DNA of 64,000 bases from Phycisphaerales bacterium (GTDB lineage Bacteria; Planctomycetota; Phycisphaerae; UBA1845), in contig JADZBE010000036.1 in NCBI GenBank assembly GCA_020852275.1, positions 1 through 64,000 of the forward strand, given 5' to 3'. Shown here one piece after another: positions 40,748 through 50,288 of this stretch (its first letter is position 1; each line of letters begins with the position of its first letter). Below the pieces are notes generated by a model. That model ran no database searches, was not told the origin of the DNA, and saw only the letters and a list, made by a program, of their open reading frames with translations. A program made the position numbers and the translations under genes.

Positions 40748-41925
40748 AAAGGACACCCAGAATCGGCGATCGGCTGCGTCCAAAGGTTCCGATCAATGCG
40801 TGGCTGACCGAGCCGATGCCGAGAGATGTCAAGCTGGCCGTTGATCGACTGGCGCGAGCGCCGGATATCCAGCGGCTCGCGATCATGCCTGATGTGCACT
40901 TGGCTGAACGCGTCTGCATCGGCGTCGTCGCGGCGACGACGCACGTGATCTACCCGCAGGCGGTTGGCGGCGACATCGGCTGCGGCATGTCCGCACTGGC
41001 GTTTGATGCGGAAGCCGACGCACTTCTGAACGAGAACTTGGCGGCAGACGTGCTCGACTCGCTACTCCTTTCGGTGCCTCCCATGCGACATCCCAGCCGC
41101 CACGAAGCACCGCCGCTGCCGACTCGCTTGACGGAATCGGAAGATGGCACGCCTGCGCTCAGTCATCCCATGCTGCTCAAGGCCATGGACCGCGAAGGTC
41201 GTGTGGAGTTCGGGACGCTGGGGCGCGGCAATCATTTCCTCGAACTCCAGGCCGACGAGGAAGGTCGATTATGGATGATGGTGCACAGCGGCTCGCGCTA
41301 CATGGGTCAGGCCATCACGGGACTCCACTTGCAGCGCGCGGTTCGTGTTCAAGGGGGTTTGAAGTATTTCGACGCCGACTCCGCGGACGGCCAGTCCTAC
41401 CTGCACGATCTCGCGTGGGCGCGTGCCTACGCGGAAGCGAATCGGCGACAAATCGCCACGGCCGCAGCGGCAACCGTCGTTCACCATTTCGGGGCGCGGG
41501 CGGACTGGACTTCCTACATCTCCTGCGACCACAACCACGTTCGTGCCGAAAACCACTTTGGCCGACCGCTCTGGGTTCACCGCAAGGGCGCGGCGCCCGC
41601 GGCCGACGGCGAGGCTGGGATTATTCCCGGGTCCATGGGAACCTGCAGCTTCCTTGCTCAGGGCCGCGGATGCGAGGAATCGCTCGCTTCGAGTTCGCAC
41701 GGCGCGGGGAGAAGACTGCCGCGCGAGGAAGCTCGCCGCCGGATCACCTCGAGTGACCTGGCTGACGAGATGAAAGAAGTACGTTTCGACCGAAGGCTGG
41801 CACACAGTCTGCGGGAGGAAGCGCCCTCCGCCTACAAGAGCATCGAGGCGGTCATGCGCGCACAGAAGGCGCTCACAAGGATCGTCCGTCGCCTTCGACC
41901 CATGTTGGTGTACAAGGGGGTGTGA
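40744..41925 (+). CDS. rtcB: RtcB-family RNA ligase
   Basis: 393 residues. GTP/Mn-dependent ligase joining 3'-phosphate or 2',3'-cyclic phosphate to 5'-OH RNA ends. Metal and guanylylation residues are visible: MPDVHLAE, GGDIGCGM (Cys ligand), GTLGRGNHFLEL (Asn-His), MMVHSGSRYMG (His), SCDHNHVRAEN (His) and SSHGAGRRLPR (the His that carries GMP). The size is slightly below the bacterial average (about 400-480). Partner: the RbfA-like gene immediately upstream with a 4-base overlap. Confidence 0.92.
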   Translation: MKRTPRIGDRLRPKVPINAWLTEPMPRDVKLAVDRLARAPDIQRLAIMPDVHLAERVCIGVVAATTHVIYPQAVGGDIGCGMSALAFDAEADALLNENLAADVLDSLLLSVPPMRHPSRHEAPPLPTRLTESEDGTPALSHPMLLKAMDREGRVEFGTLGRGNHFLELQADEEGRLWMMVHSGSRYMGQAITGLHLQRAVRVQGGLKYFDADSADGQSYLHDLAWARAYAEANRRQIATAAAATVVHHFGARADWTSYISCDHNHVRAENHFGRPLWVHRKGAAPAADGEAGIIPGSMGTCSFLAQGRGCEESLASSSHGAGRRLPREEARRRITSSDLADEMKEVRFDRRLAHSLREEAPSAYKSIEAVMRAQKALTRIVRRLRPMLVYKGV

Positions 41926-42058
41926 GTCCCCGGCGGCGTGCATCGCAGAGTGCGGCGGCGGAACCTCGCATGGGACATCTCTCGGGGTTCCGTCGTCGGC
42001 GCGCCAGACGAACTACGTCGCCGAGCGCCCGGTCCTATCCGCTGCTTGGTCCAATCCT

Positions 42059-43183
42059 CTATCCGCGCTGGTCGATCGGCTGGACCCTGCGCTCTGCGGG
42101 GCCGGTGTACTGGCTGAGCGGGCGGTAGATGCGGTTGTCGCTTTGCTGCTCGATGAAATGCGCGCACCAGCCGGTCACGCGGCTGCAGACGAACAGCGGC
42201 GTATACAGGTCCAGCGGCAGCCCAAGCAGGTAATACGTCAGCCCGCAGGGGTAGTCCACGTTCGGATAGATCGGCTTGTCCTTGCTGACGATCGGGTTCT
42301 TGATCGCGTCGTAAACGGCGACGAGATCCTGCCGGCCTTTGACCTCCGCCAGCTTGCGCATCTCGCGTTCGAGGATGTGGGCGCGATGGTCGCCGTTCTT
42401 GTACACGCGATGACCGAAGCCCATGATCTTTTCCTTCTTGGCGAGCGCGTCGTTCACCCACGCGCCGGCCTCCTGGGCGTTCTTGAAGCGCAGAATCAGC
42501 TCCATCGCCTCTTCGTTGGCGCCTCCGTGCAGCGGACCCTTCAGCGCGCCGATCGCGCCGGTCACGGCCGAGACCATGTTCGACATCGTGGAGGCGATGA
42601 CGCGATTGGTGAACGTGCTGGCGTTGAACTCGTGCTCGGCGTAGAGGGTCAGCGTGAGGTCGAGCAGCTTGATCGACGTTTCGTCGGCCTCGCTGCCGTG
42701 GCTCATCAGGAGAATCTGCGCGGCGTGGCGGATGCCCGGCTTGGGCGCCACCGGCTCCTTGCCCTGAAGCAGGCGGTAACGCGTCGAGACGACGTCAGAG
42801 CAGACGGCGATCAGCCAGACGGCCCGGCGGCGCTGGTCGTCGAGGCTGGTGCCCTTGACCGGGTCGAAATGCCCGGCCATCGAGACGCCGGTGCGCAGCA
42901 CGTCCATCATGGGCACGTCGCGCGGGATCAGGCGGATGGCGTCGATCACGGGCTTGGGCAGGCCGTGAAACCCGTCGAGCATCGTGCGGAAGTCCACGAG
43001 CTGCTTCTTTGTGGGCAGCTCGCCGTAGAGCAGCAGATGGGCCACTTCCGCGTACACGACGTGCTCGGCCAGCTCGGAGATGGGGTAGCCGCGGTAGAGG
43101 AGCTTCCCCTGGTCCACGCAGCAGATCGCCGTCTTCCCCGCGACCACGCCTTCAAGACCCGGACTGAACGTTTCCGTGGACAT
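42059..43183 (-). CDS. gltA: Citrate synthase (or 2-methylcitrate synthase)
   Basis: 374 residues, type II-like short form. Catalytic residues: His in SNMVSAVTGAIGALKGPLHG (LHGGANEE), His in MGFGHRVYKNGDHRAH, and the Asp in the NVDYPCGLTYY region. The N-terminus (GLEGVVAGKTAICCVDQGKL, LYRGYPISELA) is typical. Short enzymes of this group include methylcitrate synthases; the window has an acyl-CoA mutase elsewhere but no prp gene, so substrate is open. GGGGAG before the ATG at 43183. Confidence 0.93.
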   Translation of the reverse strand: MSTETFSPGLEGVVAGKTAICCVDQGKLLYRGYPISELAEHVVYAEVAHLLLYGELPTKKQLVDFRTMLDGFHGLPKPVIDAIRLIPRDVPMMDVLRTGVSMAGHFDPVKGTSLDDQRRRAVWLIAVCSDVVSTRYRLLQGKEPVAPKPGIRHAAQILLMSHGSEADETSIKLLDLTLTLYAEHEFNASTFTNRVIASTMSNMVSAVTGAIGALKGPLHGGANEEAMELILRFKNAQEAGAWVNDALAKKEKIMGFGHRVYKNGDHRAHILEREMRKLAEVKGRQDLVAVYDAIKNPIVSKDKPIYPNVDYPCGLTYYLLGLPLDLYTPLFVCSRVTGWCAHFIEQQSDNRIYRPLSQYTGPAERRVQPIDQRG

Positions 43184-43429
43184 TGGCAAGCTCCCCTGCT
43201 GACCATCGAGCTTTCATCGGCGGCCGAGCCTCCCGTGGATGACGCGCCGAGGCAGGGAAAGTACAAGCTGCCAGGTCTTTGTGCAACTGCATCCTTGTCT
43301 CGGCTCCTGCCGCGGGGTAAGCTGAAATCAGTGGCCGACGCTTCGTGGCTCGCTCCCGCGGCAAGCCCCGGACGCGCGTGCGATCGAGCATGTCTTGCGC
43401 CCATGATGCGTCGCCGAAAGGAGGCGGGC

Positions 43430-43888
43430 ATGACCACCACTCCGTATGACGATCGGCTGGATTCGCTGGTGAAAGCCTCCACGGGCGAACTGCTCGCCAT
43501 GATCGAGCAGGGTCTCGACCACGCGCCGCAGACGTTTGAGACCCGCCCTTCCGCCAAGCAGTTCAAGCGCCTGCTCGACGCGCTGCACGCCAAGCTGCGG
43601 CGCCATCACGCCACAGGCGCGCTGTCGGCGGACCCATCGGCCGGCCCGCAGTCGATGGGCGCCACCGACTGCCGCGTGCTGCGCCTCAACGCGGAGCATT
43701 CGACGATGCTCGGCATGTTGGGTCACCTGTGCTCCGAGTGCTATGCGGTGTCCGGTCAGCCGCCGGATGAGCAGGAGCTGTTCATCCTGCGTGCCCGCGA
43801 GCTGATTGCGGTTTTTCGCCGTCACAAAGCGGAGGAGGACTTGCTGTACTACCAGACGGTGTGGCGCGACGTGGGCGGCGAGGGCTGA
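43430..43888 (+). CDS. Hemerythrin-like protein
   Basis: 152 residues, helical. A hemerythrin HHE pattern is suggested by LRRHHATGAL, LRLNAEHSTMLGMLGHL, and RARELIAVFRRHKAEEDLLYY, giving paired His and Glu for a di-iron centre. Function would be oxygen or redox sensing or NO handling; unproven. AAGGAGG is well placed before the ATG at 43430. Divergent from citrate synthase. Confidence 0.7.
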   Translation: MTTTPYDDRLDSLVKASTGELLAMIEQGLDHAPQTFETRPSAKQFKRLLDALHAKLRRHHATGALSADPSAGPQSMGATDCRVLRLNAEHSTMLGMLGHLCSECYAVSGQPPDEQELFILRARELIAVFRRHKAEEDLLYYQTVWRDVGGEG

Positions 43889-44058
43889 GCCGGCAGGACG
43901 CGACCCCTTCACCGCATCCGCAGCGGCGTAGGGTGGCCTATGCCCGCCTCGTCACGGGTTGCGGGGTCGGACTCGTAGCCCGCCTCGCGCGACACGCACC
44001 GCACCACCGTCCGCCGGAGGCGGTTTCAACTCGAGATTCCCGGAGATGGGCAAAGAAA

Positions 44059-44089
44059 GGGCCCCGAGGCTTCATCAGCCTCGGGGCCC
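44059..44089 (-). terminator. Rho-independent terminator of the repeat-protein gene
   Basis: Perfect 12-bp stem GGGCCCCGAGGC (44059-44070), loop of seven, GCCTCGGGGCCC (44078-44089). On the minus strand it is followed by TTTCTTT, so it ends the gene at 44173-47544. It may also stop the convergent hemerythrin transcript. Confidence 0.85.
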
Positions 44090-44172
44090 GTCGTGTTATC
44101 CTTCATCCGTGCTCGGACGATCGCGCGTCCGACTTCGGAAGTTCCGCCGAATGGGCTTCACTTCCTCCGTCG

Positions 44173-47100
44173 TCAATACGGCGACTGGAAGCAGCACGGC
44201 TCGCAGCGAACAAAGCTGGTGTTGTTGTTCGCCGCGTCGAGCGCGTTCTTGCGGCACTCCTGGACCGCGCGGTTCGGATCGCCGGACGGGGTATAACCGT
44301 CGGCGCCCAGACCGTCGCCCGGCGCCCGGTCCGCCGCGGCCATCAGGTCGCTGATGGTGATGAAGTTGCCGCCCGGTCCGCGATTCCCGCAGCCCGGAGC
44401 GTACACCACCGCGTCGGAGCGGGTGTATCCGCCCTCGACGTTCAGCGCCATGGACGCGAGGTGAATCGACAGCATGTACGCCATGTTGGTGGCGTTTCCG
44501 GCGCGCAGCCAGTTCTTTAGCTGGTCATACGTCGTCGGGTCGAAGTGCCCGCCGTCGGACTTGCGGAGGTTGAGACCGCGGAGCATGGACAGCTCCGGAT
44601 TCGCGCTTCCGCCGTCCTTGATCTTGCACTCGCCGTTGCTGTTGCCCCAGAAGCCCGGGGTGTGCCCGCCGCCGTCGCCGAGGCAGACGTTGCCGAAGTT
44701 GCGAACCAGGTCGCAGCTTCCGTCGCCCACGGTCACGGTGTAGGACGTCGCCGTCGTGGCGATCCAGTCGTCGTTGGGCATGACCTCCGTCACGGTGTAC
44801 GTGCCCGGCTCGACGCAGAGGCTGTAGTGCCCGTCGTCGCAGCCTTCGCGCTTCGTGTACACCTTCTCGATAAGGTTCTGGCCGGTCTCGTCGCGCAGTT
44901 CGATCCGCCATCCGTTGATGCCCGGCTCATAGCCGTCCTGCACGCCGTTGACGTTCTTGTCGAAGAACTTCTTGCCGCAGATCGTCCCCTTCACGGTGAC
45001 GCGCTGCTGGCACTGCGTCTGGCGGTTCCCCACCGTGGCCGTCCAGGTCACGATCGTCGTCCCGAGCGGGAACTCCGCCGGGGCGTCATTCGTGATGACC
45101 ACGCCGTCGCAATCACCGTCCACCGTCGGATGGCCCAAGTCGATGTCATGGACCGAGCACTCTCCGCAGCCGGCGCACACGGACACGTCCGGCGGGCAGG
45201 TAATGACGCAATCCTGCACGCAGAGGTCCTCGCTGCACTCCACGCCGTCGCCGTGATACGTGCCGCCGAGCGCCTCGCACTCCGCCTGCGTCAGCTCCTC
45301 GCAGCCGCCCTGCTGGCCGCAATTCTCCGTGCTCCCGGAGTCGCCGTTCTCGCTGACGAACCCGACCAGCGTCAGGCTGGCGAACACGTCGTTCAGGTGA
45401 AGCTGCTTGCAGCAGCTCGTGTCGATGTGGATGTTCTGGTAGATTCGGCACTTGTTCGCCGGGTCGATCACCGCGATGTACGTGTCGCTGTACAAGCGCG
45501 GCTGGCCCGCGTTGGCGGCGTCGGCCGTGAGTTGCTGCCCCACGCCGATCGTGCCGTCAAACCACACCTTGGCGTAGTAGCTGAACGGATCGCTCTTGTT
45601 GGTGATGCGGATGCGAACCGGGTTCAGCGGGATCGGATCCTGGTTCCAGTCGTCCGAGCAGGAGAATTCGCCGCCCTGGTGGTTGTTGTTGTCCGGGTTG
45701 GCGCAGTCGTCGCCGGTGTAGAGGAAGGTCAGCGACTTCGGCCGGCCGTTCTCGCACACGTCGTCGTTGCACTCGCCGGTACCGGGGACGCAGCAGGCGC
45801 CCTTCGGCGGCGCACAGGTGTCGCCGTCGCACGGCGTATTGTCCCCCTTGTAGGTTCCACCCGCTGCTTCGCACTCGTCCTGGAACATTTCCGCGCACGA
45901 GCCGTCCGGCAGACAGCACGCGCCGGTATCCGCACAGGTGTGGTTGTCGCACGGGACGTTGTCGCCCTTGTAGGTTCCACCCGCGGCTTCGCAGTCATCC
46001 TGGAACATTTCCGCGCACGAGCCGTCCGGCAGACAGCACGCGCCAGTGTCGGCACAAGTGTGGTTGTCGCACGGGACGTTGTCGCCCTTGTACGTGCCAC
46101 CAGCCGCTTCGCACTCATCCTGGAACATTTCCGCGCACGAGCCGTCCGGCAGACAGCACGCGCCGGTATCCGCGCACGTGTGGTTATCGCACGGGACGTT
46201 GTCGCCCTTGTAGGTTCCGCCCGCGGCTTCGCACTCATCCTGGAACATTTCCGCGCACGAGCCGTCAGGCAGGCAGCACGCGCCAGTGTCGGCACAAGTG
46301 TGGTTGTCGCACGGAACGTTGTCGCCCTTGTACGTGCCACCAGCCGCTTCGCACTCGTCCTGGAACATTTCCGCGCACGAGCCGTCCGGCAGACAGCACG
46401 CGCCAGTGTCCGCGCAGGTGTGGTTATCGCACGGGACGTTGTCGCCCTTGTAGGTTCCGCCCGCGGCTTCGCACTCGTCCTGGAACATTTCGGCGCACGA
46501 GCCGTCAGGCAGGCAGCACGCGCCAGTGTCGGCACAAGTGTGGTTATCGCAGGGAACGTTGTCGCCCTTGTAGGTTCCGCCCGCGGCTTCGCACTCATCC
46601 TGGAACATTTCGGCGCACGAGCCGTCAGGCAGGCAGCACGCGCCAGTGTCGGCACAAGTGTGGTTATCGCAGGGGACGTTGTCGCCCTTGTAGGTTCCAC
46701 CCGCGGCATCACACTCGTCGCGCGTCACTTCCGCGCACGTGCCGTCCGGCAGGCAGCAGGCCCCAAGCACCGGCGGTTCATCGCCGCGCGGGATGACGAG
46801 CTTGATGTCCGCCGACGTGGACGAGCGGTTCTGCTGAAAGTACTGGTCAAGCGTCACGTTGCCGTCGAAGGCGAAGTGGAACTCGACGAGGTTGCCGGTG
46901 GTGTAGAGCGTGCGTCCCGTGGGAACGGTCACGGTGCCGACGACGCCGTCTTCATTCGGCGTCGCGCCCGTGTCGGAGGGCGAGCCCGTAAAGATCCACG
47001 AATCGCCCGGCGCGGGCAGCAAGAGCGAGTCGCCTCCCGTGAAGGGTCCGACCTCGCCGATGATGCTGAACACGCGACCGGCGAGCGAAACGGACGAGCT

Positions 47101-47544
47101 GTTCAGCTTTCCGCCGACGGCGGGATTGCCGAGCGTGGAAAGCGTGTCGGTGACGGAGATGCCGCCGACGAGCGTGTAGTTGTTCGAGCCGCCGAGCTTG
47201 ACGACGTCGCCGGAGAGGAGGACGTCGAACTGCGCCGAGTCGTCGATCTCCGCCAGGTCCAGCGGCGTGTCGTCGCCGCCGCCGAAGACGTTGTCCCCGC
47301 CGAGGTCAAGCTTCAGCAGGTCCAGCGCGGAGATGGCGCCGTCGGCCACCGCGATGCGCCCGATCACTTCGCCCTCCTGCGCATTCGGGTTGATGACCTG
47401 ATAGGAGAACGTCAGAACCGTCAGGTCCGTCTGGATGCCGTCCTTCGCCGATGCGGGCGAGAACGCCAGCGCCACGGCCATCAGCGCGGCGGCACAACGG
47501 TGGGTCCACTGGCGCGCGAAGCGCGACACGAAAGCAATGCTCAT
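44173..47544 (-). CDS. Large secreted cysteine-rich repeat protein
   Basis: 1123 residues from the ATG at 47544 (GAGGAGAGAG upstream). A signal peptide (AAALMAVALAFSPASA) is followed by a cohesin-like beta domain (VLTFSYQVINPNAQEGEV). Then come eight nearly identical 40-residue units of the type GACCLPDGSCAEMFQDEC, each with six Cys, plus a degenerate ninth (GACCVPGTGEC). After these lie a HYR-like domain (CPPDVSVCAGCGE...GTTIVTWTATVG), a prealbumin-like collagen-binding-type domain (GKKFFDKNVNGVQDGYEPG) and a C-terminal HTPGFWGNSNGECK domain. This multidomain surface plan is seen in planctomycetes; function is unknown. A strong terminator follows. Confidence 0.9.
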   Translation of the reverse strand: MSIAFVSRFARQWTHRCAAALMAVALAFSPASAKDGIQTDLTVLTFSYQVINPNAQEGEVIGRIAVADGAISALDLLKLDLGGDNVFGGGDDTPLDLAEIDDSAQFDVLLSGDVVKLGGSNNYTLVGGISVTDTLSTLGNPAVGGKLNSSSVSLAGRVFSIIGEVGPFTGGDSLLLPAPGDSWIFTGSPSDTGATPNEDGVVGTVTVPTGRTLYTTGNLVEFHFAFDGNVTLDQYFQQNRSSTSADIKLVIPRGDEPPVLGACCLPDGTCAEVTRDECDAAGGTYKGDNVPCDNHTCADTGACCLPDGSCAEMFQDECEAAGGTYKGDNVPCDNHTCADTGACCLPDGSCAEMFQDECEAAGGTYKGDNVPCDNHTCADTGACCLPDGSCAEMFQDECEAAGGTYKGDNVPCDNHTCADTGACCLPDGSCAEMFQDECEAAGGTYKGDNVPCDNHTCADTGACCLPDGSCAEMFQDECEAAGGTYKGDNVPCDNHTCADTGACCLPDGSCAEMFQDDCEAAGGTYKGDNVPCDNHTCADTGACCLPDGSCAEMFQDECEAAGGTYKGDNTPCDGDTCAPPKGACCVPGTGECNDDVCENGRPKSLTFLYTGDDCANPDNNNHQGGEFSCSDDWNQDPIPLNPVRIRITNKSDPFSYYAKVWFDGTIGVGQQLTADAANAGQPRLYSDTYIAVIDPANKCRIYQNIHIDTSCCKQLHLNDVFASLTLVGFVSENGDSGSTENCGQQGGCEELTQAECEALGGTYHGDGVECSEDLCVQDCVITCPPDVSVCAGCGECSVHDIDLGHPTVDGDCDGVVITNDAPAEFPLGTTIVTWTATVGNRQTQCQQRVTVKGTICGKKFFDKNVNGVQDGYEPGINGWRIELRDETGQNLIEKVYTKREGCDDGHYSLCVEPGTYTVTEVMPNDDWIATTATSYTVTVGDGSCDLVRNFGNVCLGDGGGHTPGFWGNSNGECKIKDGGSANPELSMLRGLNLRKSDGGHFDPTTYDQLKNWLRAGNATNMAYMLSIHLASMALNVEGGYTRSDAVVYAPGCGNRGPGGNFITISDLMAAADRAPGDGLGADGYTPSGDPNRAVQECRKNALDAANNNTSFVRCEPCCFQSPY
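45807..46769 (-). repeat. Eight 120-base tandem repeats in the surface protein gene
   Basis: Units have an exact 120-base period (for example GCCGTCCGGCAGACAGCACG recurs at 45901, 46021, 46141 and on). Five units encode identical peptides despite many silent changes in two sub-patterns (GCCAGTGTCGGCACAAG versus GCCGGTATCCGCACAGG), so homogenisation is ongoing. Confidence 0.95.
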
Positions 47545-47853
47545 AAGCTTCTCTCTCCTCTTGAGTTTTCGGAACGCGGCGTTTTCCCGGGCGCCGCTGC
47601 GATTCAAGGCGATGCCGATCCTAATGAGTGGGTGGCGGCGCTTTCAAGCCGTCGAGGAGCCGATAACCGCGCCAGGCCGACCGGAACGCGCCGGCTGTTC
47701 AAATCACGGACGGGGCACGCGGAATCGGACTTGCAACCGGGGCAATGGACGTTTGATTTGGAGGCGATTATCCTGATCTCGCCGTGCAGGAGCTTGGAGA
47801 CGGGCCGTGAACGAAGTCCGATCGCCGCGTACCCTGTGTTGCGGAGGAGAGCC
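47545..47853. other. Divergent intergenic region
   Basis: About 310 bases between the repeat-protein gene and the ferritin-like gene. No repeat family copy or ORF with family support is seen. Confidence 0.4.
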
Positions 47854-48321
47854 TTGACGGACTTGGATCAAGCCATCCGCGCGTTGTCGCCCGCCAAGGC
47901 GCTGACCATCCTCGCCTATGGCGAGTCGGTGGCGGCCTACCGCTATCGGACGTTGGCGGATCGCGCGCCGACGCCCGCGCTGCGCGCCGCGCTGGAGGAG
48001 ATGGCGGACGAGGAGCAGGGGCACCACCAGTTCATTCAGAAGTTGATCTCCATGCACTTCCCCGGCGCCGACTTCGTACTCGCGGATAAGGACAAGGCAC
48101 TCGTCACCGTAGGCGCCCGGCAGTTAAGCTTCAGCGCGGACGACGCGTTTCCGAAGGCCCTGGACTTGATTCATGAGACGGAGCGCGCCACCGGCGGCCT
48201 CTATGCAAAGCTCAGTGAAAGCCCACCGCACCCGGACCTGAGCACGACGCTGCGAGAGATGGCCGCCGAGTGTTTCGAGCATGCCGACCGCATCGCCAAG
48301 CTCGCGGCCGAACTGAGGTGA
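47854..48321 (+). CDS. Ferritin-like / rubrerythrin-like protein
   Basis: 155 residues from TTG at 47854, preceded by GGAGGAGA. It is a four-helix protein with the rubrerythrin di-iron pattern: Glu in LAYGESVAAYRYRTL, EEMADEEQGHHQF (E-ExxH), Glu in LIHETERATGGLYAKL, and EMAAECFEHADRI (ExxxH). No rubredoxin domain is attached. Likely peroxide or iron detoxification; exact reaction unknown. A rare TTG start is the only in-frame option with a ribosome site. Confidence 0.8.
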   Translation: MTDLDQAIRALSPAKALTILAYGESVAAYRYRTLADRAPTPALRAALEEMADEEQGHHQFIQKLISMHFPGADFVLADKDKALVTVGARQLSFSADDAFPKALDLIHETERATGGLYAKLSESPPHPDLSTTLREMAAECFEHADRIAKLAAELR

Positions 48322-48368
48322 GCCGAGCAGCCGAGCTGAGGTGTGCGGCGCGGACGCACCGGAAAGAA

Positions 48369-48406
48369 CGACCCCCCCGCGGATCGAATGACCAGCGGGA
48401 GGGTCG
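48369..48406 (-). terminator. Terminator of the minus-strand lipoprotein gene
   Basis: Minus strand: CGACCCTCCCGC (48406-48395), 14-base loop, GCGGGGGGGTCG (48380-48369), then TTCTTTCC. The stem has one mismatch-like G:T position. Confidence 0.7.
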
Positions 48407-48447
48407 ATGAGCATCGCGTCGCGCCCTGCGTCGGCTGTCGGCCGAGG

Positions 48448-49305
48448 CTACTCCTCCTCGAAGTACGCCAGCGTGTACTGCACCGGCTCAGCGTCGCCCA
48501 CGGTGATCTGCACCACGCCCGTGGTCGGCGTTTCCTCCGTGAACTCGATCGTCACCGTCACGGTGGTGTCGCCGATTCCGGTAGCCATGTCGAATGAAAC
48601 GGTTCCGCCCTCGGGAATCAGGTTCCCGTTGTTGACCGGGTCGAGCGCGATGTCGGCCAGTTCCACCGCATAGGCGTTCTCGTCCGCGTCCACGACCGTG
48701 ACCTCGCCCTCCGTGATCGTGATGAGGCCCGTGTCCGGATTGATGGTGACGCTGATCGTTCCGGCGAGCGTCCCGTTGTTCGTGGTCAAGTCCACCGTTC
48801 CGGAGAACGCCAGCGGCAGATCGTCGCGCGGAAGGCTCTGCAGCGTCGCGGTGATCGAGCCGGCAATCGACGCGTCGTCCACCGTGAAGTCCGTGAACGT
48901 GACGTTGAAGGTCAGTGCGGTGAAATTGACGATCACGGTGACGTTGCCGGAATACACCGTCTCGCCCGTGGCGGCATTCGTGCAGCCGTCGCCGAAATCC
49001 AGCGAAAGCGTCGTCGTCGTGCCGTCACGCGACGCGGTCACCACCGGGCATTCGCCCACGCCGTCCGCCGTGTAGCTCGCCGTGTCCGCCGTCGCCGCCA
49101 GCGAACCGAGCGTCTCATTCAAATCGTTGAGCATCGCCGTCACGGAATCGACGGCCGCCTGCTGCTCATCCGTAAGCCCGTCGTCGCTGACGTTGTCGTT
49201 GGCGTCGGGGACATTGTCGTTTCCGCCGCCGGTGGTCGGGGCGCATCCCGGCCAGGACACGATCGCCAGGAGGCCAAGAAACGCGAGTGCGAACCGGTTC
49301 TTCAT
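48448..49305 (-). CDS. Lipoprotein, beta-rich, Asn/Asp-linker type
   Basis: 285 residues. A lipobox (LGLLAIVSWPGC) is followed by a GGGNDNVPDANDNVSDDG linker, characteristic of Phycisphaerae lipoproteins. The body is beta-strand-rich Thr/Val sequence (YSGNVTVIVNFTALTFNVTF, GTVDLTTNNGTLAGTISV), possibly a cell-surface structural domain. GGAGGA precedes the ATG at 49305. No enzymatic motif. Confidence 0.8.
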   Translation of the reverse strand: MKNRFALAFLGLLAIVSWPGCAPTTGGGNDNVPDANDNVSDDGLTDEQQAAVDSVTAMLNDLNETLGSLAATADTASYTADGVGECPVVTASRDGTTTTLSLDFGDGCTNAATGETVYSGNVTVIVNFTALTFNVTFTDFTVDDASIAGSITATLQSLPRDDLPLAFSGTVDLTTNNGTLAGTISVTINPDTGLITITEGEVTVVDADENAYAVELADIALDPVNNGNLIPEGGTVSFDMATGIGDTTVTVTIEFTEETPTTGVVQITVGDAEPVQYTLAYFEEE

Positions 49306-49835
49306 GTGTGATTCCTCCAATCTCGGTGAGAGCCGCTCTGGCCTGGACCGCGTATCCCAAGCCCGCGCCTGTCAGGAAGCGTACCGCTCATTCAGAGCCG
49401 CGCCTATCGAGAAGCGATGCGCCCACGTCCGATGCTCGGCGCGGACCTCTCGCCGCTGCGGTCCTCGTAGCTCTATCGGTCGGGTCTCGCGCGCCGCTGG
49501 ACCCGAAGGGCAGGTTCGACGCCCACCGGCTGTCCGTCAAGCCGTGGGATACGCACTGCGTCCGCTCCCGCGCCGCGGACCGGACCGCTTGCGGACGCGC
49601 GCAGCTCCCTGTGAGGTCACGCCGCTGACGCGCCCGGCGCCCGGCGCCCGGCGCCGGGCGCGTTCACGCCGTCGTCCAGCACCCTCCGCGCAGGCAGCGG
49701 ACCCGTCCGCCCACAAAATCGCCGGACCCGTGTCGCTTCGCCGGCCACCTGTCGGGTTCCCGCCTACGCGGGAATGATGAGCGCCGCCTTTCAACACGGA
49801 CAGCCAAGCCTCGGCGCTCGATGTTTTTCGATTGA
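49306..49835. repeat. Repeat-rich intergenic region
   Basis: About 530 bases. Holds a family C copy (49394-49415), a run of GGCGCCCGGC palindromes (about 49640-49660) and an ATTCCCGC-family hairpin (49756-49777, TTCCCGC-CTAC-GCGGGAA). No gene is recognised. Confidence 0.6.
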
Positions 49836-50288
49836 TCAGGTTCTCCCCAGGGAAGTGCCCGCAATCTGAGCGATTAAATCGCGCATCGACAGGATCCCCA
49901 CCATCGCGCCGGCATCATCGACGACCGGCAGGCAGGAGACGTGCTGGTCGAGCATCCTCGTCGCCGCGTCCGCCGTCGATTGATCGACGTGGATGGTCAC
50001 CGGTTTGCGGCTCATGACCTGATGAAGGCGTCTGCGCGGCGTGGCCAGATCCTGGGGACGCTCCATCATCGACTGACCGAGAAACGGGCTGAGCGCCTTG
50101 AGAATGTCCCGATCGGAAATCACGCCGAGTATCTTGCCGTCTTCGAGAATGACGACGTGGTGGAAGTGCTCGCGCTCGAAGAGTCGGACGGCTCTGAAAA
50201 GGAAATCATCCGGTCCGAGCGTATGCACGCGGGCGGTCATCACTTCGCCCACGCGGGCGCAGCTCGGATTGGCATCCGCTGGGTCCAT
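49836..50288 (-). CDS. CBS-domain pair protein
   Basis: 150 residues with two CBS motifs: VGEVMTARVHTLGPDDFLFR to VISDRDILKAL, and VMSRKPVTIHVDQSTADAAT to ILSMRDLIAQI. The pair forms a nucleotide-binding Bateman module with no attached effector domain. The ATG at 50288 begins MDPADANPSC; no clear ribosome site, and the open frame continues upstream to 50414. Role unknown, possibly adenosine-nucleotide sensing. Confidence 0.88.
   Translation of the reverse strand: MDPADANPSCARVGEVMTARVHTLGPDDFLFRAVRLFEREHFHHVVILEDGKILGVISDRDILKALSPFLGQSMMERPQDLATPRRRLHQVMSRKPVTIHVDQSTADAATRMLDQHVSCLPVVDDAGAMVGILSMRDLIAQIAGTSLGRT

Noticed and set aside
45807..46769. CRISPR-like array
   Set aside because: Period is exactly 120 bases with no unique spacers, and the units are coding.
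44545..48321. Very long open frame on the plus strand opposite the repeat protein
   Set aside because: It is the antisense of a strongly supported repeat gene; the high GC content keeps the opposite frame open. Only its last 155 codons (47854-48321) are a real gene.
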